Positions 34,419 to 46,207 of a stretch of DNA of 64,000 bases are shown here, in pieces. The first letter of the stretch is position 1, and every line of letters starts with the position of its first letter. The DNA comes from Siphonodentalium dalli (taxonomy: Eukaryota > Mollusca > Scaphopoda > Gadilida > Siphonodentaliidae): contig CP136065.1 in the NCBI GenBank assembly GCA_032622095.1, positions 211,278,151 through 211,342,150 on the forward strand. Reading direction: 5' to 3'. Both the position numbers and the translations under genes were made by a program. The notes under the pieces were generated by a model. It worked only from the letters and a program-made list of their open reading frames with translations, did no database searches and was not told the DNA's origin.

Positions 34419-35729
34419 CAGGGACCAGCCTAGAAGGCGACTTGGGAGACATCTTCTCTGTAAAATGTGCCACTTCTCCCTAAATAGTGCCACTTCTCCC
34501 CATTTTTGTTTAAGGGAGAAGTGACTTCTCTCTCATATACCTCTCATATACTATCAAACAGCATATTTAAATTGTATTTACTGATTATGATAGTTAGCCA
34601 ATTTAATTTGTAATTATACTTATTAGATCATATATAAGGCTGATGTTGTTGTAAACATGTCTGCTGCGGATGATTTGTAGTTTATGTTGTGAAACCTAAC
34701 GGAATTGTTGTGTCCAAAAAGTTAAGAGAAGTTGTTTATCGGTGGCAAAATATCGTAATTGTTCGCAAGTATTAGCGACATATTTGTTGTGTCAAAAGTG
34801 ACAGCAAAAGTTCTGTTGATGGCACGGCACTGGACACGATGTCGACGGCAGCACACCGATTAAGGTTTTGACAGATTTCAACTGCAAATATATCGTAATA
34901 CACGTTACGGAAGCCGACCAGATTATCAACAAACCAGAAACTACAAATGATTTTTTCAAAATATATATATTGATATATTGCTTCTAGTCAAATGTAGGAA
35001 GTTATATAGTGATATATTGCTTCAAGTCATAAATTTTGTAGTCAGGCATATGTCAATTGTATTTCAAAAATCCTAGCTTTTAGCCGAGTATGAACGTCAA
35101 CTATTATTCCTTATGCTTATCACTAGTATACAGGTGCCTATAACAATTGTCCCACCATCGCACAGTGAAAAATACAGCACAAATACAGACATATATGTAC
35201 ATGTACAATATTTTTTAATTTCCGTGGTGGGACATTTTCTACAGGCACATGTGTACTAGTATTAAGCTTGGGGAATAATAGTTCAACGTTACTCAGCTAA
35301 AAGGTAGGGTTTTTAAATTATATTCGCATATGCCTGGCTAGACAATTTGTGGCTTGGAACAGTATATCACTAATTTCCTATTAATACATGTCTCTATTTT
35401 TATTTATTTTATGACAAGAAATGTCTGTTTATTTTATATTAATACAGGTCTCTATTTTCATTTATTTTATGACAAGAAATGTCTGTTTATTTAAAATTTG
35501 AATATTAAAAACACATTTTAAATTCATATTTATATAATTATTGTGAAATTCAGGTACAACTCCACAGTTTAACCAATATACTGGGGTGAGAGATATTTTT
35601 TTTTTCCCTCCTGCATCTAATTTTTTTTTCCCCACATGTTCGTAAACCAGACTTAAAAATTGGTGTCGCCTAATGATCAAATAGAAAGAAGTGACTTCTC
35701 CTAATTTGAAACTTCTAAGCTGATCCCTG
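34419..35729. mobile_element. 1.3-kb element with CAGGGACCAGC ends and direct flanking repeat
   Basis: CAGGGACCAGCCTAGAAG at the left and CTTCTAAGCTGATCCCTG at the right are inverted with two mismatches. Flanks CAAGATGTCA and CAAGATGACA form a 10-bp direct repeat with one mismatch. Interior GGGAGAAGTGACTTCTC is palindromic. Non-coding as far as I can see. Confidence 0.75.
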
Positions 35730-36096
35730 CAAGATGACATTCATTTCAGGGTATAAAATGGAAATAAATATAATTAGGCATGATAGTAGGAGCATCAACC
35801 TCACAAGTGTAATACTGCAGGAATAGCATTGTGGCATTGTAGTTACTGGAAAGTCAATCGACGAATTATTGTAGACTGATGATAATGAAATATATTCTCT
35901 GAATTTATTCTTTACCCAAATGATAAAGATTCAATCCCATGATTTATTGTTCTTGAGAAAACAGCTTGAAAGACAGTAATTTTAGCTAAGTTTAAAATTT
36001 TTGCTAAAAATGCACCAGGAAGGCAGGAATTTAAATACGAGCAAGGCAGGTCATAATAGATTGGCAAGTTGCATTGACATAATAGTTAATACTCAC

Positions 36097-36365
36097 ATCA
36101 AAAATTTCAAATCCAGCAATATCAAGCACACCTATGAAGTAGTTCCTCTTGTTTTTGGTGTCAAGAGTTTTGTTGACTCTTAAAACGAGCCATTTGAACA
36201 TCCTGTCATAGAGTGCTTTAGCCAGTGCTCCAACTGAGTACACCACCTGGGTCTTGTTACGACCTTGGGTGACCCACTCATTCCCCACCTTTATCTTTGG
36301 TTTAAGGAAGGCCTTGATAAGGTCTCCTGCGTTCACACCCAGGAGGAAGGCAACCCTCTCAGATT
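36097..36365 (-). CDS. myosin heavy chain exon with switch 2 (DIAGFEIFD)
   Basis: A 269-nt exon: two bases completing E, then 89 codons running [20 protein letters not shown] through [20 protein letters not shown] to AGFEIFD. DIAGFE is switch 2, which closes on the gamma phosphate. The conserved [14 protein letters not shown] block is present. The acceptor is ctatttcag and the donor gtgagt. It is the longest motor exon in the window and has one copy. Confidence 0.96.
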
Positions 36366-36857
36366 CTGAAATAGTAAGAAGGCATTGTATGATAGTCACA
36401 TTAAAGTTTATTTATTTCAATTTTAAAATTCTCGAAGCTTCTTTCCGAAGAGTGTCGTTTTTTAACCTCACCATCCCATAGGCAACATGCCATAGCTTAA
36501 TGTCATCTGCACTGATCCCCATATCAGATCCCAGTAACATAAATATGGTGTCTTTGCAGTTGTAACATGTTTTAAACTGTTACATGATTTAAACTGTTAC
36601 AAATCTCAAAGATGGGCACAAAATGTCTTTAGAACACCCCCCCATCCCACCCCAGCATTGTTGTGACTTAGAAATAACATTTAAAATAACTACATGTATC
36701 ACAATACACTAGTAGTTATTTTAAATGCTATTTTCAAGTCACACAAATGCCATAAAACTTTTTTTTTTATCCATTTTTGTTTTGGCTGGCAAGGGCCATG
36801 ATAGGTAAATATTTCACAAGATTTGGTGAATAACAATTGGGCCCACATTATAAGTTA

Positions 36858-36996
36858 TTGTGGTGGATTGACGGTAACATGGTGTGACATTGACGGCTTG
36901 GAGTTTATGTTCAACCGAGTCGCGAAAGCGACGAGGTTGAACATACGCCCCAAGCTGTCAATGTCAAACCATGTTACTGTCAATCCACCACAATAA
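36858..36996. mobile_element. foldback element
   Basis: ATTGTGGTGGATTGACGGTA with its inverse TACTGTCAATCCACCACAAT. Arms continue through GACATTGACGGCTTGGAG to a loop around GCGAAAGCGACGAG. Confidence 0.8.
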
Positions 36997-37534
36997 TGTA
37001 TATGTTCTGACGACAGTCATGGTCATTCTTAGAAATTGACGTTTATTCCGAAAAATGATCAGCAGAAAATGTCAAAATCTCCTATTGCTCTCGCCATAAC
37101 GTTGTTCAACGTAAATGACGTCAAGAAAAAAGCAGGCCAGCGAGAGACGATGAAACGGTTGTCTTGGTTTCCCTTATGTTGACAGCTCGAGACGTAAACA
37201 TAGGATATGTTGCACGGCTCTCTGACCAATCAACGACGCTGTTTCTTACTGGAGGCGGAACATAGGTTGATACTTTCAAGTATATTCACGAGTTGCATTA
37301 ATGTATGGGTAATACTAGTAATGTTTAGATTGTTTGTGAAACCATTTCATTTTGACTTGGAATAGAGTAAGTGTGAATCCCACAGGCAATAATGAAGGGT
37401 GTCATCCCCCTTCTCTGATACACGAGATTTGGTTGATTTTGAAGTGTTACACAGGATTCATACCGTTCTGTTATGAACTACGAGTTATCTCGTACTTTTT
37501 GCTTGTAATTGATTGGGAACCGGCATGTAATGTG

Positions 37535-37770
37535 TTAACCCTTTCATGTCTGGAGCTTCCTGAAAACCCTGTGCCAATGCATTCTTTTATATATGCGACT
37601 CGCCCATAGGGACGCCTCGCATAAATAAGAGAATGCATTGGCCAAACAATATTTACCCTACCTTGTAAGCCAGTTCATTCTCTTATATATATGCAAGGCT
37701 CCCTATGGGAATGCACTGACACATGGTCTTCAATGCTGCACCAGCGCAGCTCCAGCCATGAAAGGGGTAA
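37535..37770. mobile_element. A-family TTAA MITE
   Basis: TTAACCCTTTCATGTCTGGA to CAGCCATGAAAGGGGTAA; two hairpin cassettes. Confidence 0.8.
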
Positions 37771-37932
37771 AGATCATCACGTAATGGGTTAATTGGTTTT
37801 TGGATTCATATGCCCATTTTACCCAGTATTCAGGCTGGTAGACAGATTTTATAGCATCAAATTGCTCAAATTTTGATTATTTCTCATCCAAAATGACATA
37901 TTTTATGTAAATCAGTGTCATATATCTTGACA

Positions 37933-38186
37933 TGTTGGATGAGGTCCCCAGAGGGTCAATTTAGTGACGCTATCCCGCATAGCGGGCTAGCATCACTAAA
38001 CTCACCCACTGGGGACCTCATTCTGCTTAGGCCTCATCTTCTCTGGAAAGTTTATTTATTATCAAATTTCTATAGAAACTTCTTCACATAGATTCTATTT
38101 CTTTTTTTTAGTTTAGATTCTCTATATCCCCAAATTGGCAGACGACACATTGCATAATCGAGGTTCCCAATGGGTGTACATCACAA

Positions 38187-38219
<33 letters not shown>

Positions 38220-40215
38220 CATTTAAAAACGCATTATACAATAAAGTTTCAATGCGCTTTACAACAAAGCGCGACAAAAATAACATTGAAATGTAAAATT
38301 TAAAAAGCATAGTAATAAGGTAAAGGAAGTTAAGATGATGACTAAGAACTAGATTTAAACTTAACGATTAACTTGCGGGAAACATTGTCTAAAAAGTAAA
38401 GTTTTGAGATCGGTTTTGAAATCCTTCAATGTAGAACATCGTCGAACAGTTTGTGGCAGACCGTTCCATACCTGCGTAGCCAATTCCTGAAAACATTTTT
38501 TACCGTAATTCACGTTGGGTTTCGCTATTGTCCTAATGTCTAAACCGCTTGTCGTTGAACGCGTAACTCTGCCGGATTTTAGGACAAACATATCAGATAT
38601 GTACTCAGGCGTTGTCTTTCTCAATGATTTGTATATAGTCACTGCACATTTGAACTTAAGTCTGAATTCGAATGTCATAATGTGCTCCCGTATTAGCGTC
38701 TGTGTGATATGGTCGAATTTGGCGACATTTTTTATCAGTCGGGCGCAGCTATTTATCACAAGATCAATACGCCGAATATTCTCTTGCGTGATGTTCGTCA
38801 AAACAGTGTTTAAATTATCGATCCGAGACAATACAAGTGAGATAACTGCATGCTTCATGACATCATCACTTAAGTATCCTCGAATGCGTCGGAGGCAGCG
38901 AAGGTGGTAATAACAAACTCGGATCAAGTTCGAAACCATTTTGTCCATGGACATCGTTGAGTCAAAATGGGCTCCAAGATTGCGTAGATCTATGCATGAT
39001 GTTATCACACTTTGGCCCAGGTGTATATCGAAACGGCACTCGTCGTTGTTGTTGACAAATTGCGAAAGGGCACTCAGTGAATATTTTGACCCAATAACGA
39101 GAAATTCTGATTTGTCGTAGTTAAGTTTGAGTTTGTTTTCCAACATCCAGTTTTTGATATCGACATAGCAGTCCTCGAGATGTTTTTTAGCTTGATGATA
39201 CGAATTTAAATCCTTTCTAGAAAATTCTAAATACACCTGAGTGTCGTCGGCGTAGAGATGATATTTGACTGCATATTTTTCTAGAATACGTCCCAAAGGC
39301 AGAGTATAAATCAAAAACAGCAGAGGCCCTAATATGGATCCCTGAGGGACACCAACATCCAGGCATACTTGCTCTGAGAGAGTCTCGCCAATAAGTACCT
39401 GTTGTTTCCTGTTAGTAAGGTATGATTTAAACCATTCGAGTGCGATGTTGCTCACTCGAATATCACTACGAAGCCGTCCTAATAAAATGGTATGATCGCA
39501 AGTGTCAAATGCCGCACTTAAGTCAAACATCAGAAGAAGCACACAGTTGCCACGATCCAAGGACAGGTCAATATCATTTTTCACTTTCGTCAGCGCAGTC
39601 TCACACGAGTGATGTTTCCGGTATGCGGACTGAAACTTGTCGAAAAGAGAATAACGATTGACATGGTCTAATAGCTGTCGACTAACTACTTTCTCTAAAA
39701 CTTTCGATATAAATGACAAGTTGGATACAGGCCTATAGTTTTTAAGAACATCTCGATCCAAAGAAGCCTTTTTAAGAATCGGTGTAACAACTGCATTTTT
39801 CATGATACCAGGAACAATACCATCCATCAAAGAATTGTTTATCACCTTAGTAAAAATTGTAACGGCTTGAATTCTCACGGATTCACATTTGAGAAATTTA
39901 GTTGGAACAGGATCTAATAGGCATGATTTGCTTTTCATGCTTAACATGAACTTTTCGACATCACTCTCATGAACAAGGTGGAATTCTGAAAACTCAATAA
40001 CTGAACATCTCGTGTCTCGCATCCGACATTCAACATTTTGAAACTTCAATCTGAGTCTATGTCTCCCATAGCAGATGAGCCCATGTAGAATAAGGTCCCC
40101 AGATGGTGAATTTGGTGATGCTAGCCCACTATGTGGGATGGCGTCACTAAAATGACTAAATTCACCCTCTGGGGACCTCATTCTGCAAATGACAGGCACC
40201 TTATTCTCAGGCCTG
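37933..40215. mobile_element. G-family MITE interrupted by the LINE
   Basis: The MITE halves are 37933-38187 and 40036-40215. They match the uninterrupted sister at 52343-52806: left and right arms are palindromes starting GAGGTCCCCAGAGGGTGAAT, and the interior sequence CCCAATGGGTGTACATCACA runs into the LINE tail. The left outer end is worn. Confidence 0.85.
38188..40035 (-). mobile_element. 5'-truncated LINE (CR1/L2-like) with open reverse transcriptase frame
   Basis: A non-LTR retrotransposon fragment on the minus strand. The frame (about 40030 down to the stop at 38361) carries a reverse transcriptase: a fingers region with PVSNLSFISKVLEKVVSRQL, FDLSAAFDTCDHTIL, the VPQGSILGPLLFLIY block, and the catalytic YADD in YHLYADDTQVYL. 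A C-terminal region follows (FKCAVTIYKSLRKTTPEYIS) of the CR1/L2 kind. No endonuclease is present upstream, so the copy is 5'-truncated and cannot move by itself. The 3' end is an AAT-type microsatellite tail at 38188-38216. It sits inside a G-family MITE. The long frame extends about 63 residues upstream only because the MITE happens to be open there; those residues are not LINE protein. No stop or frameshift is seen in the reverse transcriptase, so it is young. Confidence 0.9.
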
Positions 40216-40239
40216 TTCTTCAAACAGCATTTTGTTTAC

Positions 40240-40378
40240 CTGATGTCCCATCTGCCTCAGCCTGTTCTTCTCTTGGTCTCTGTTTGAACTTCATCTCCCC
40301 GAAAAATATAATAGCAGCCGTGCAGGTGTACATGCTCATCTTCTCCTTGACAGAGAAACCCAGAACATCAAAGGCATT
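40240..40378 (-). CDS. myosin heavy chain exon [20 protein letters not shown]
   Basis: A 139-nt exon encoding [46 protein letters not shown] and one base. [18 protein letters not shown] is a strongly conserved upper 50-kDa motif of muscle myosins. The acceptor is ttcccag and the donor gtaaac. The stretch AAIIFFGEM differs from the usual ASILHMGEM, a mild divergence. The right end of a G-family MITE carrying a LINE lies within 30 bases downstream in the intron. Confidence 0.93.
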
Positions 40379-40589
40379 CTGGGAAAAGATAGATTATATA
40401 TGGTAAATCCCAGAACATCGAATGCATTTCAGAGAAATTATTAAAACAATAGTTAAGCCCATAAACTCAAAGGCATCCTGGGAATTAACAAAAATAACAA
40501 TAAATCTCAAAACATTCCAAGACAAAACATTACACAATAATGTGTGTGTTCACCCAGAATAAAAACAAGATGGTAACCAAATCAAGTAG

Positions 40590-40808
40590 GTTTAATATAG
40601 CATTAAAGATCCTGAGCCAGTGTATTCTCTTATATATGCGAGTCTCCCATAGGGAGCTGCACACATAAAAGAGAATGCACTGGCTTATAAGGTCAAGGTA
40701 AATCCTGTTAGGCCATCATTCTCTTATATATGCGAGGCTCACATATGTAAGAAAACGCATTGACACAGGGTTTTCGCAAAATTTCAGGAAGCTCCAGTCA
40801 TAGAAGGC
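40590..40808. mobile_element. A-family TTAA MITE, worn ends
   Basis: AGCATTAAAGATCCTGAGCC through two hairpins to CAGGAAGCTCCAGTCATAGA. Terminal TTAA not preserved. Confidence 0.65.
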
Positions 40809-40999
40809 CTATTTTCAGCAAGCTAATGATAACCAGATTGCAACAACTTTCACCTCTCTTTAGTGAGAGTGCATCATCGCCAAATTAACCAATCAAATTG
40901 TACCAATATGGACAATTCTTGACAAAAAATAAATTGCAGATGACATTGTATGGTGTTCCCGAGGATGTTGGCAATTTTTTGAAAAATAAAAAAAATTCT

Positions 41000-41236
41000 T
41001 TAACCCTTTCTATACTAAATACACAATGACGAGCAGTTCCCTTAGGAAATTATCAGATAATAAGTTACATTTCCCACCAATGTATACAAATCCTTCAGCA
41101 CATATTATCTTTTTGCCACTCTGTCATCATCTTATTTTCCCTGTTCACCCCCTCCATGTGAACAAAAGATCATTCCAATATATACTTTTATAGCTGGGTG
41201 GAAGAATCCATTTACATGTAGTATAGAAAGGGTTCA
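41000..41236. mobile_element. B-family TTAA MITE
   Basis: TTAACCCTTTCTATACTAAA to AGTATAGAAAGGGTTCA, 237 bp; it ends 22 bases before the exon at 41259. Confidence 0.8.
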
Positions 41237-41258
41237 ATTAAAATATACATGAACATAC

Positions 41259-41362
41259 GTCAGTGATTTTCATTTCTTCTTCATCATCGATGCCATCTAC
41301 AAGAAGCGTCCCTTGATTGATGAAGGCATATAGTCCAGGGTCTGAAGAAACCAGCATTTTCT
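41259..41362 (-). CDS. myosin heavy chain exon EKMLVSSDPGLYAFINQG
   Basis: A 104-nt exon: two bases completing E, then KMLVSSDPGLYAFINQGTLL and VDGIDDEEEMKITD, ending in phase 0. It has a polypyrimidine-rich acceptor (a T run followed by acag) and a gtatgt donor. It corresponds to the upper 50-kDa domain segment DSGLYSFINQGCLTVDNIDD of scallop myosin as I recall it. Single copy. Confidence 0.92.
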
Positions 41363-41414
41363 CTGTAAAAAAAAAAGAGGAAAAATATCAGCATCACAAT
41401 GAAATTGAGTTAAA

Positions 41415-41629
41415 TTAACCCTTTCAGTGCAAAGTCCAATTTTTGTATCAACCCATATTTCCTTGATCATTTTTCAAATTTATTGATTTTAATAATGTGA
41501 TGCATTGATGGAAAGAGCTCTTAAAGCTCTTTCCATCAATGTATCACATTATTATAATCAATAAATTTGTAAAATGATCAAGGAAATATGGGTTGATACA
41601 AAAATCGGACTTGGCACTGAAAGGGTTAA
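41415..41629. mobile_element. D-family TTAA MITE, near-perfect palindrome
   Basis: TTAA-flanked 215-bp foldback: both arms read ACCCTTTCAGTGCCAAGTCC-type sequence down to the centre GGAAAGAGCTCTTAAAGCTC. No hairpin cassette. Confidence 0.88.
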
Positions 41630-41654
41630 ATCTCAGTGATCTGGATTGATTTTT

Positions 41655-42520
41655 CATGACTCATTTGGCCTTCATCAGTCTACATTTAGACTATTGGCAG
41701 TCACATGACCGTTGGTGTTGGTCATCAATCTCTACTATAGCGCACCAGTCATACTTCCTTTCTGAATAAGTCACCGACTGGGTACTAGTTTGTGGTTTCT
41801 ATATTTAGCGCAGGGTTTTCCAGCCCCAAAATGGCGAAACGGATTGCCCCAATGTAAAATTTATTATTTGCTTTCATAAGAATTCTGACACTAAAAACTT
41901 GAAGACAGAATGGAGAATTAGAGCAGTAGTTTTGTTGTCGATTTTCGCAAGCTATTCATCAAAACTGCAGCAAATTGCAGTTGTGTTTGACTTGCTATGC
42001 ATTTCGTCATAACAATGTCATTCATGTGCGTTTAAACTTTTGTGTTGATAAAAAAAATTGGAGAACCAAATCATACTGTTTCGCAATAGAGTTCTTTGGT
42101 TGCAGTGGGACTTTCCAAACTTAAGGTACAAAATTATGTTCTATATCTTTGGTGGTTAATAAGGGCAACATGTTGCTATGTTCGCTCAGTAGATATCTTA
42201 AAATGGAGGAAGTCCACCAAATGTGCATAAAATGTCGCCGGTAGAAGTCTTATCAAGTCATCGAGGGAGATAAACCCTGCATGGAATTTGGTTGGTCATG
42301 TGAGGAAAGGCGATGTCTGCCTGTTCATGGATGGTTTATCCCTCATGATCTCGATGAAGAGGGATGTCTCCTTTCTTCATGTGACCAATACCAACGGTCA
42401 CGTGACTACCAATAGTCAACACGTAGACTGATGAAGGCGATGTGACTTTGCCGAAATATCTCAAATTTTTTTTATTTATGCTATGAGTCATGAATAACCA
42501 ATCTCAATGAAATCCAGAGT
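41655..42520. mobile_element. long-TIR foldback element
   Basis: CCTTCATCAGTCTACATTTA / GACTATTGGCAGTCACATGACC near 41670-41726 is inverted near 42378-42437 (GTGACTACCAATAGTCAACA, CGTAGACTGATGAAGG), and TTTTCATGACTCATTTGG has a partner beyond. Interior not recognised. Confidence 0.65.
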
Positions 42521-42759
42521 TCCTGTCCATCATTTCTGAGGAATAATTTGTATGTTCTCTGCTCTACAAAAATCTCAGACAAGAAACCCATAGCTATAAC
42601 TTCCCACCTAAATAAATACTGAGAATAGTATATCACATCATTACATTAACTCTTGGATTTGATTTAAACATATTTTTATAAGTATTATGTATAAAGAATA
42701 CATTACATATAAGGGATTGGAGGACAAGTTCTGTGAAACTTAGATGGACCTCCAGTCCC

Positions 42760-43597
42760 TACAACATTCTTAGATGCTATATGTCAGTACTAAGTACTGT
42801 CATGCTGTGTGATATTCATCATACTGAGTTCTTCAGCATGCATAGGGTTGCTCATTATTCATAACCGGAATGAAGAAATTAAAACATCAGAACCATTGTA
42901 TCTTGACAGGGTTCATACACTTAGCTGAGAGTAAAATTCCATAACTTTTCCATACAGTCGGCATTTCGCCTTCATCCGGTTCTCAGGTACCCGATCTATC
43001 CATGCTTCAAACAGCATATCTGTGACCCATTTGTCACGGAAGACACAGTTTCCAGGCATATTTGTTTACTATTACTATTTAGGTCAAATTCTGATATATT
43101 TAGCAGTCAAACAGGAGTTCCGGTAAGGAAGACAATTCGTGTTTCGGCATACCGTAAAACGTGTAGTTCAACTATGACTACGGAGATGGTATCGCGAGCT
43201 TACACGATAAGATCGGAAAGTAACAGCGTTTATTTACCTAAGAACTCGGCCTTGGGATATTCCATGACTTTTCAAGACCTTGAATCTCGGGGTAGCTTAT
43301 TTTCAAGACTTTTCCCATAGTAGGGTGAAAAAAGGTCCCATTTTCCAGACTTTTCATGGGTATTGAATCGAAATTTTCGAATTCCATAACTTTTCCAGGA
43401 TTCCAGACCCGCGTACGAACCCTGCTTGAAACAGTGTATGCATGGTTATCCAGTATTGTGAATGATAAAAGCCATTCTACGGAGTTAGTGTTAAGGTTTT
43501 TTGAATATTCCAGTCATATTTTTCCACTAGAAAATGGTCAGAACATCAACTGCCCCGCACAAGACACCATGACATCATTGAGCATTGAAGAGGTTAA
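42760..43597. mobile_element. H-family TTAA element (third copy) with insertion
   Basis: The sequence matches 15878-16265 in pieces (TCAGAACCATTGTATCTTGA, the CACTAGAAAATGG region, CATGACATCATTGAGCATTG). It ends at GAAGAGGTTAA (43594-43597), which is also the start of the minisatellite. The left TTAA end was not located. A second element sits inside at 42907-43424. Confidence 0.65.
42907..43424. mobile_element. 518-bp insertion with CAGGGTTC ends
   Basis: CAGGGTTCATAC at the left and GTACGAACCCTG at the right form inverted ends, and TTCCATAACTTTTCCA is repeated near both ends. A short CTTGA direct repeat flanks it. The sister H element reads through at this point. CAGGG ends recall hAT elements, but the duplication looks shorter than 8 bp. 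Confidence 0.6.
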
Positions 43598-45127
43598 CAA
43601 CACCAAGCTTGTGTATGTCATTTTCATGTTAAATAAGCCATGACATCATTCAGCATTGAAGAGGTTAACAACACCAAGCTTGTGTATGTCATTTTCATGT
43701 TAAATAAGCCATGACATCATTGAGCATTGAAGAGGTTAACAACACCAAGCTTGTATATGTCATTTTCATGTTAAATAAGCCATGACATCATTGAGCATTG
43801 AAGAGGTTAACAACACCAAGCTTGTATATGTCATTTTCATGTTAAATAAGCCATGACATCATTGAGCATTGACGAGGTTAACAACACCAAGCTTGTATAT
43901 GTCATTTTCATGTTAAATAAGCCATGACATCATTGAGCATTGAAGAGGTTAACAACACCAAGCTTGTATATGTCATTTTCATGTTAAATAAGCCATGACA
44001 TCATTGAGCATTGAAGAGGTTAACAACACCAAGCTTGTGTATGTCATTTTTCATGTTAAATAAGCCATGACATCATTCAGCATTGAAGAGGTTAACAACA
44101 CCAAGCTTGTGTATGTTATTTTCATGTTAAATAAGCCATGACATCATTGAGCATTGAAGAGGTTAACAACACCAAGCTTGTATATGTCATTTTCATGTTA
44201 AATAAGCCATGACATCATTGAGCATTGAAGAGGTTAACAACACCAAGCTTGTATATGTCATTTTCATGTTAAATAAGCCATGACATCATTGAGCATTGAA
44301 GAGGTTAACAACACCAAGCTTGTGTATGTCATTTTCATGTTAAATAAGCCATGACATCATTCAGCATTGAAGAGGTTAACAACACCAAGCTTGTGTATGT
44401 CATTTTCATGTTAAATAAGCCATGACATCATTGAGCATTGAAGAGGTTAACAACACCAAGCTTGTATATGTCATTTTCATGTTAAATAAGCCATGACATC
44501 ATTGAGCATTGAAGAGGTTAACAACACCAAGCTTGTATATGTCATTTTCATGTTAAATAAGCCATGACATCATTGAGCATTGACGAGGTTAACAACACCA
44601 AGCTTGTATATGTCATTTTCATGTTAAATAAGCCATGACATCATTGAGCATTGACGAGGTTAACAACACCAAGCTTGTATATGTCATTTTCATGTTAAAT
44701 AAGCCATGACATCATTGAGCATTGAAGAGGTTAACAACACCAAGCTTGTATATGTCATTTTCATGTTAAATAAGCCATGACATCATTGAGCATTGAAGAG
44801 GTTAACAACACCAAGCTTGTGTATGTCATTTTCATGTTAAATAAGCCATGACATCATTGAGCATTGAAGAGGTTAACAACACCAAGCTTGTATATGTCAT
44901 TTTCATGTTAAATAAGCCATGACATCATTGAGCATTGAAGAGGTTAACAACACCAAGCTTGTATATGTCATTTTCATGTTAAATAAGCCATGACATCATT
45001 CAGCATTGAAGAGGTTAACAACACCAAGCTTGTATATGTCATTTTCATGTTAAATAAGCCATGACATCATTGAGCATTGAAGAGGTTAACAACGCCGAGC
45101 TTGTGTATGTCATTTTCATGTTAAATA
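43568..45127. repeat. 71-bp minisatellite, 22 units
   Basis: The unit starts CATGACATCATTGAGCATTG, contains GAAGAGGTTAACAACACCAA and ends TCATGTTAAATAAGC. The period is exactly 71 bp except for one extra T near 44048. Units differ at three diagnostic sites (TTGAG/TTCAG, GAAG/GACG, GTGTATG/GTATATG). The first 30 bases of each unit are the right end of an H-family TTAA element. The units are nearly identical, so the array is young. Confidence 0.95.
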
Positions 45128-45328
45128 GTTTAGTTGAGCCATTAAATATTACTCCTTGTTTTTATCTATTCATAATTTTATGACATGCAGCCAAAAACAA
45201 AATCACCTGATCAGTCCTTGTGAGCTGCACAATTCCTACTTATAAATTTCCAGAGCCAGCTAAATAAGTGGCAATAACAGCAAAGTGCGAGACTTTCTCA
45301 CAGCACATGCCATTTGCATACTCTTTGT

Positions 45329-45667
45329 TTAACCCTTTACCCAACAGAAGGGCCCTGTGCCAATGCATTCTCTTATATATGCGAGTCGACCATAGGTCGC
45401 CTCGCATATATAAGAGAATGCATTGGCTTAACACATTAAAAATTATAAAATTGTTAAAGAATGTATGGTATGGTCGACTCGCATATATAAGAGAATGCAT
45501 TGGCACAGGGCATAACTGTAACTATCAGAATGTGTTCAAGGAGCCGGTTCCAATGATATCCATATTTGTATGGTTCTATTGAGACAGACCGAAGATATTT
45601 TAGGCTGTTGAAGCTTTATTTGGCCGGTTTTGGCCGGTTTTGGCCGGTTTGTTGGGTAAAGGGTTAA
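45329..45667. mobile_element. C-family TTAA MITE with internal deletion
   Basis: Both TTAA ends are present. The left half of the second hairpin cassette is deleted, so only one complete hairpin plus an arm remain. The GGCCGGTTTT motif is triplicated instead of duplicated. Confidence 0.87.
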
Positions 45668-45779
45668 AATCAATATTGTCCCTACTTCAAATTAAAAACT
45701 GACTTTTCACTTGGAATTTTTAAAGCAAGTCACTTGTATTTTTAAAGCAATGGCAAATAGATATTGATTGATAACAAAA

Positions 45780-46040
45780 TTAACCCCTTCATGATGGGAA
45801 ATGCACTTGTGCAGCATTAAATATCCTGTGCCAGTGCATTCTCGGATATATGCGAGTCTCCTATAGGGAGCCTTATATATATAGAGAATGTCTGGCTTAC
45901 AAGGTGAAGGTAAATATTGTTAGGTCAATGCATTCTCTTGTATTTGCGAGGCTCCATATGGGAGACTCGCATATATAAGAGAATGCATTGGCACAAGACT
46001 TTCACAAAATTTAAGGAAGCTCCAATCATGAAAAGGTTAA
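45780..46040. mobile_element. A-family TTAA MITE, complete
   Basis: TTAACCCCTTCATGATGGGA to CAATCATGAAAAGGTTAA with TTAA on both sides; two hairpins. Confidence 0.82.
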
Positions 46041-46108
46041 CAGAATCAATTGAGATAAAATCACATATTTTTCTCAGGAAAATAATTCCTGAGCACTATA
46101 ACAATTAC

Positions 46109-46207
46109 CATGGTAGGAAGGATAGGCCCGTGACAGTAGCTGGTAGAATACATGGTAGTTCCGTTCAGCGGGCTGCTGGAAAGTCACCCTCGATTTCTCC
46201 AACAGAT
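46109..46207 (-). CDS. myosin heavy chain exon [20 protein letters not shown]
   Basis: A 99-nt exon that begins with two bases finishing a Y codon, then [32 protein letters not shown] and one base. The LLEKSRV..AERNYHIFYQ segment is a hallmark of conventional myosin motor domains. The acceptor is tgttgcag. The donor reads ATG|gtaattg, weaker than average but in frame. The adjacent plus-strand open frame is a shadow of this exon. Confidence 0.93.

Noticed and set aside
38361-40223. 620-codon open frame as a single protein
   Set aside because: Only the part from about 40030 to 38361 is LINE reverse transcriptase; the start lies in MITE sequence that has a sister copy at 52343-52806.
43568-45127. 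CRISPR-like regular array
   Set aside because: Units are identical throughout, with no variable spacers, and the DNA is eukaryotic; it is a minisatellite.
45268-45582. 104-codon plus-strand frame
   Set aside because: Runs through a C-family MITE on both sides of its hairpins.
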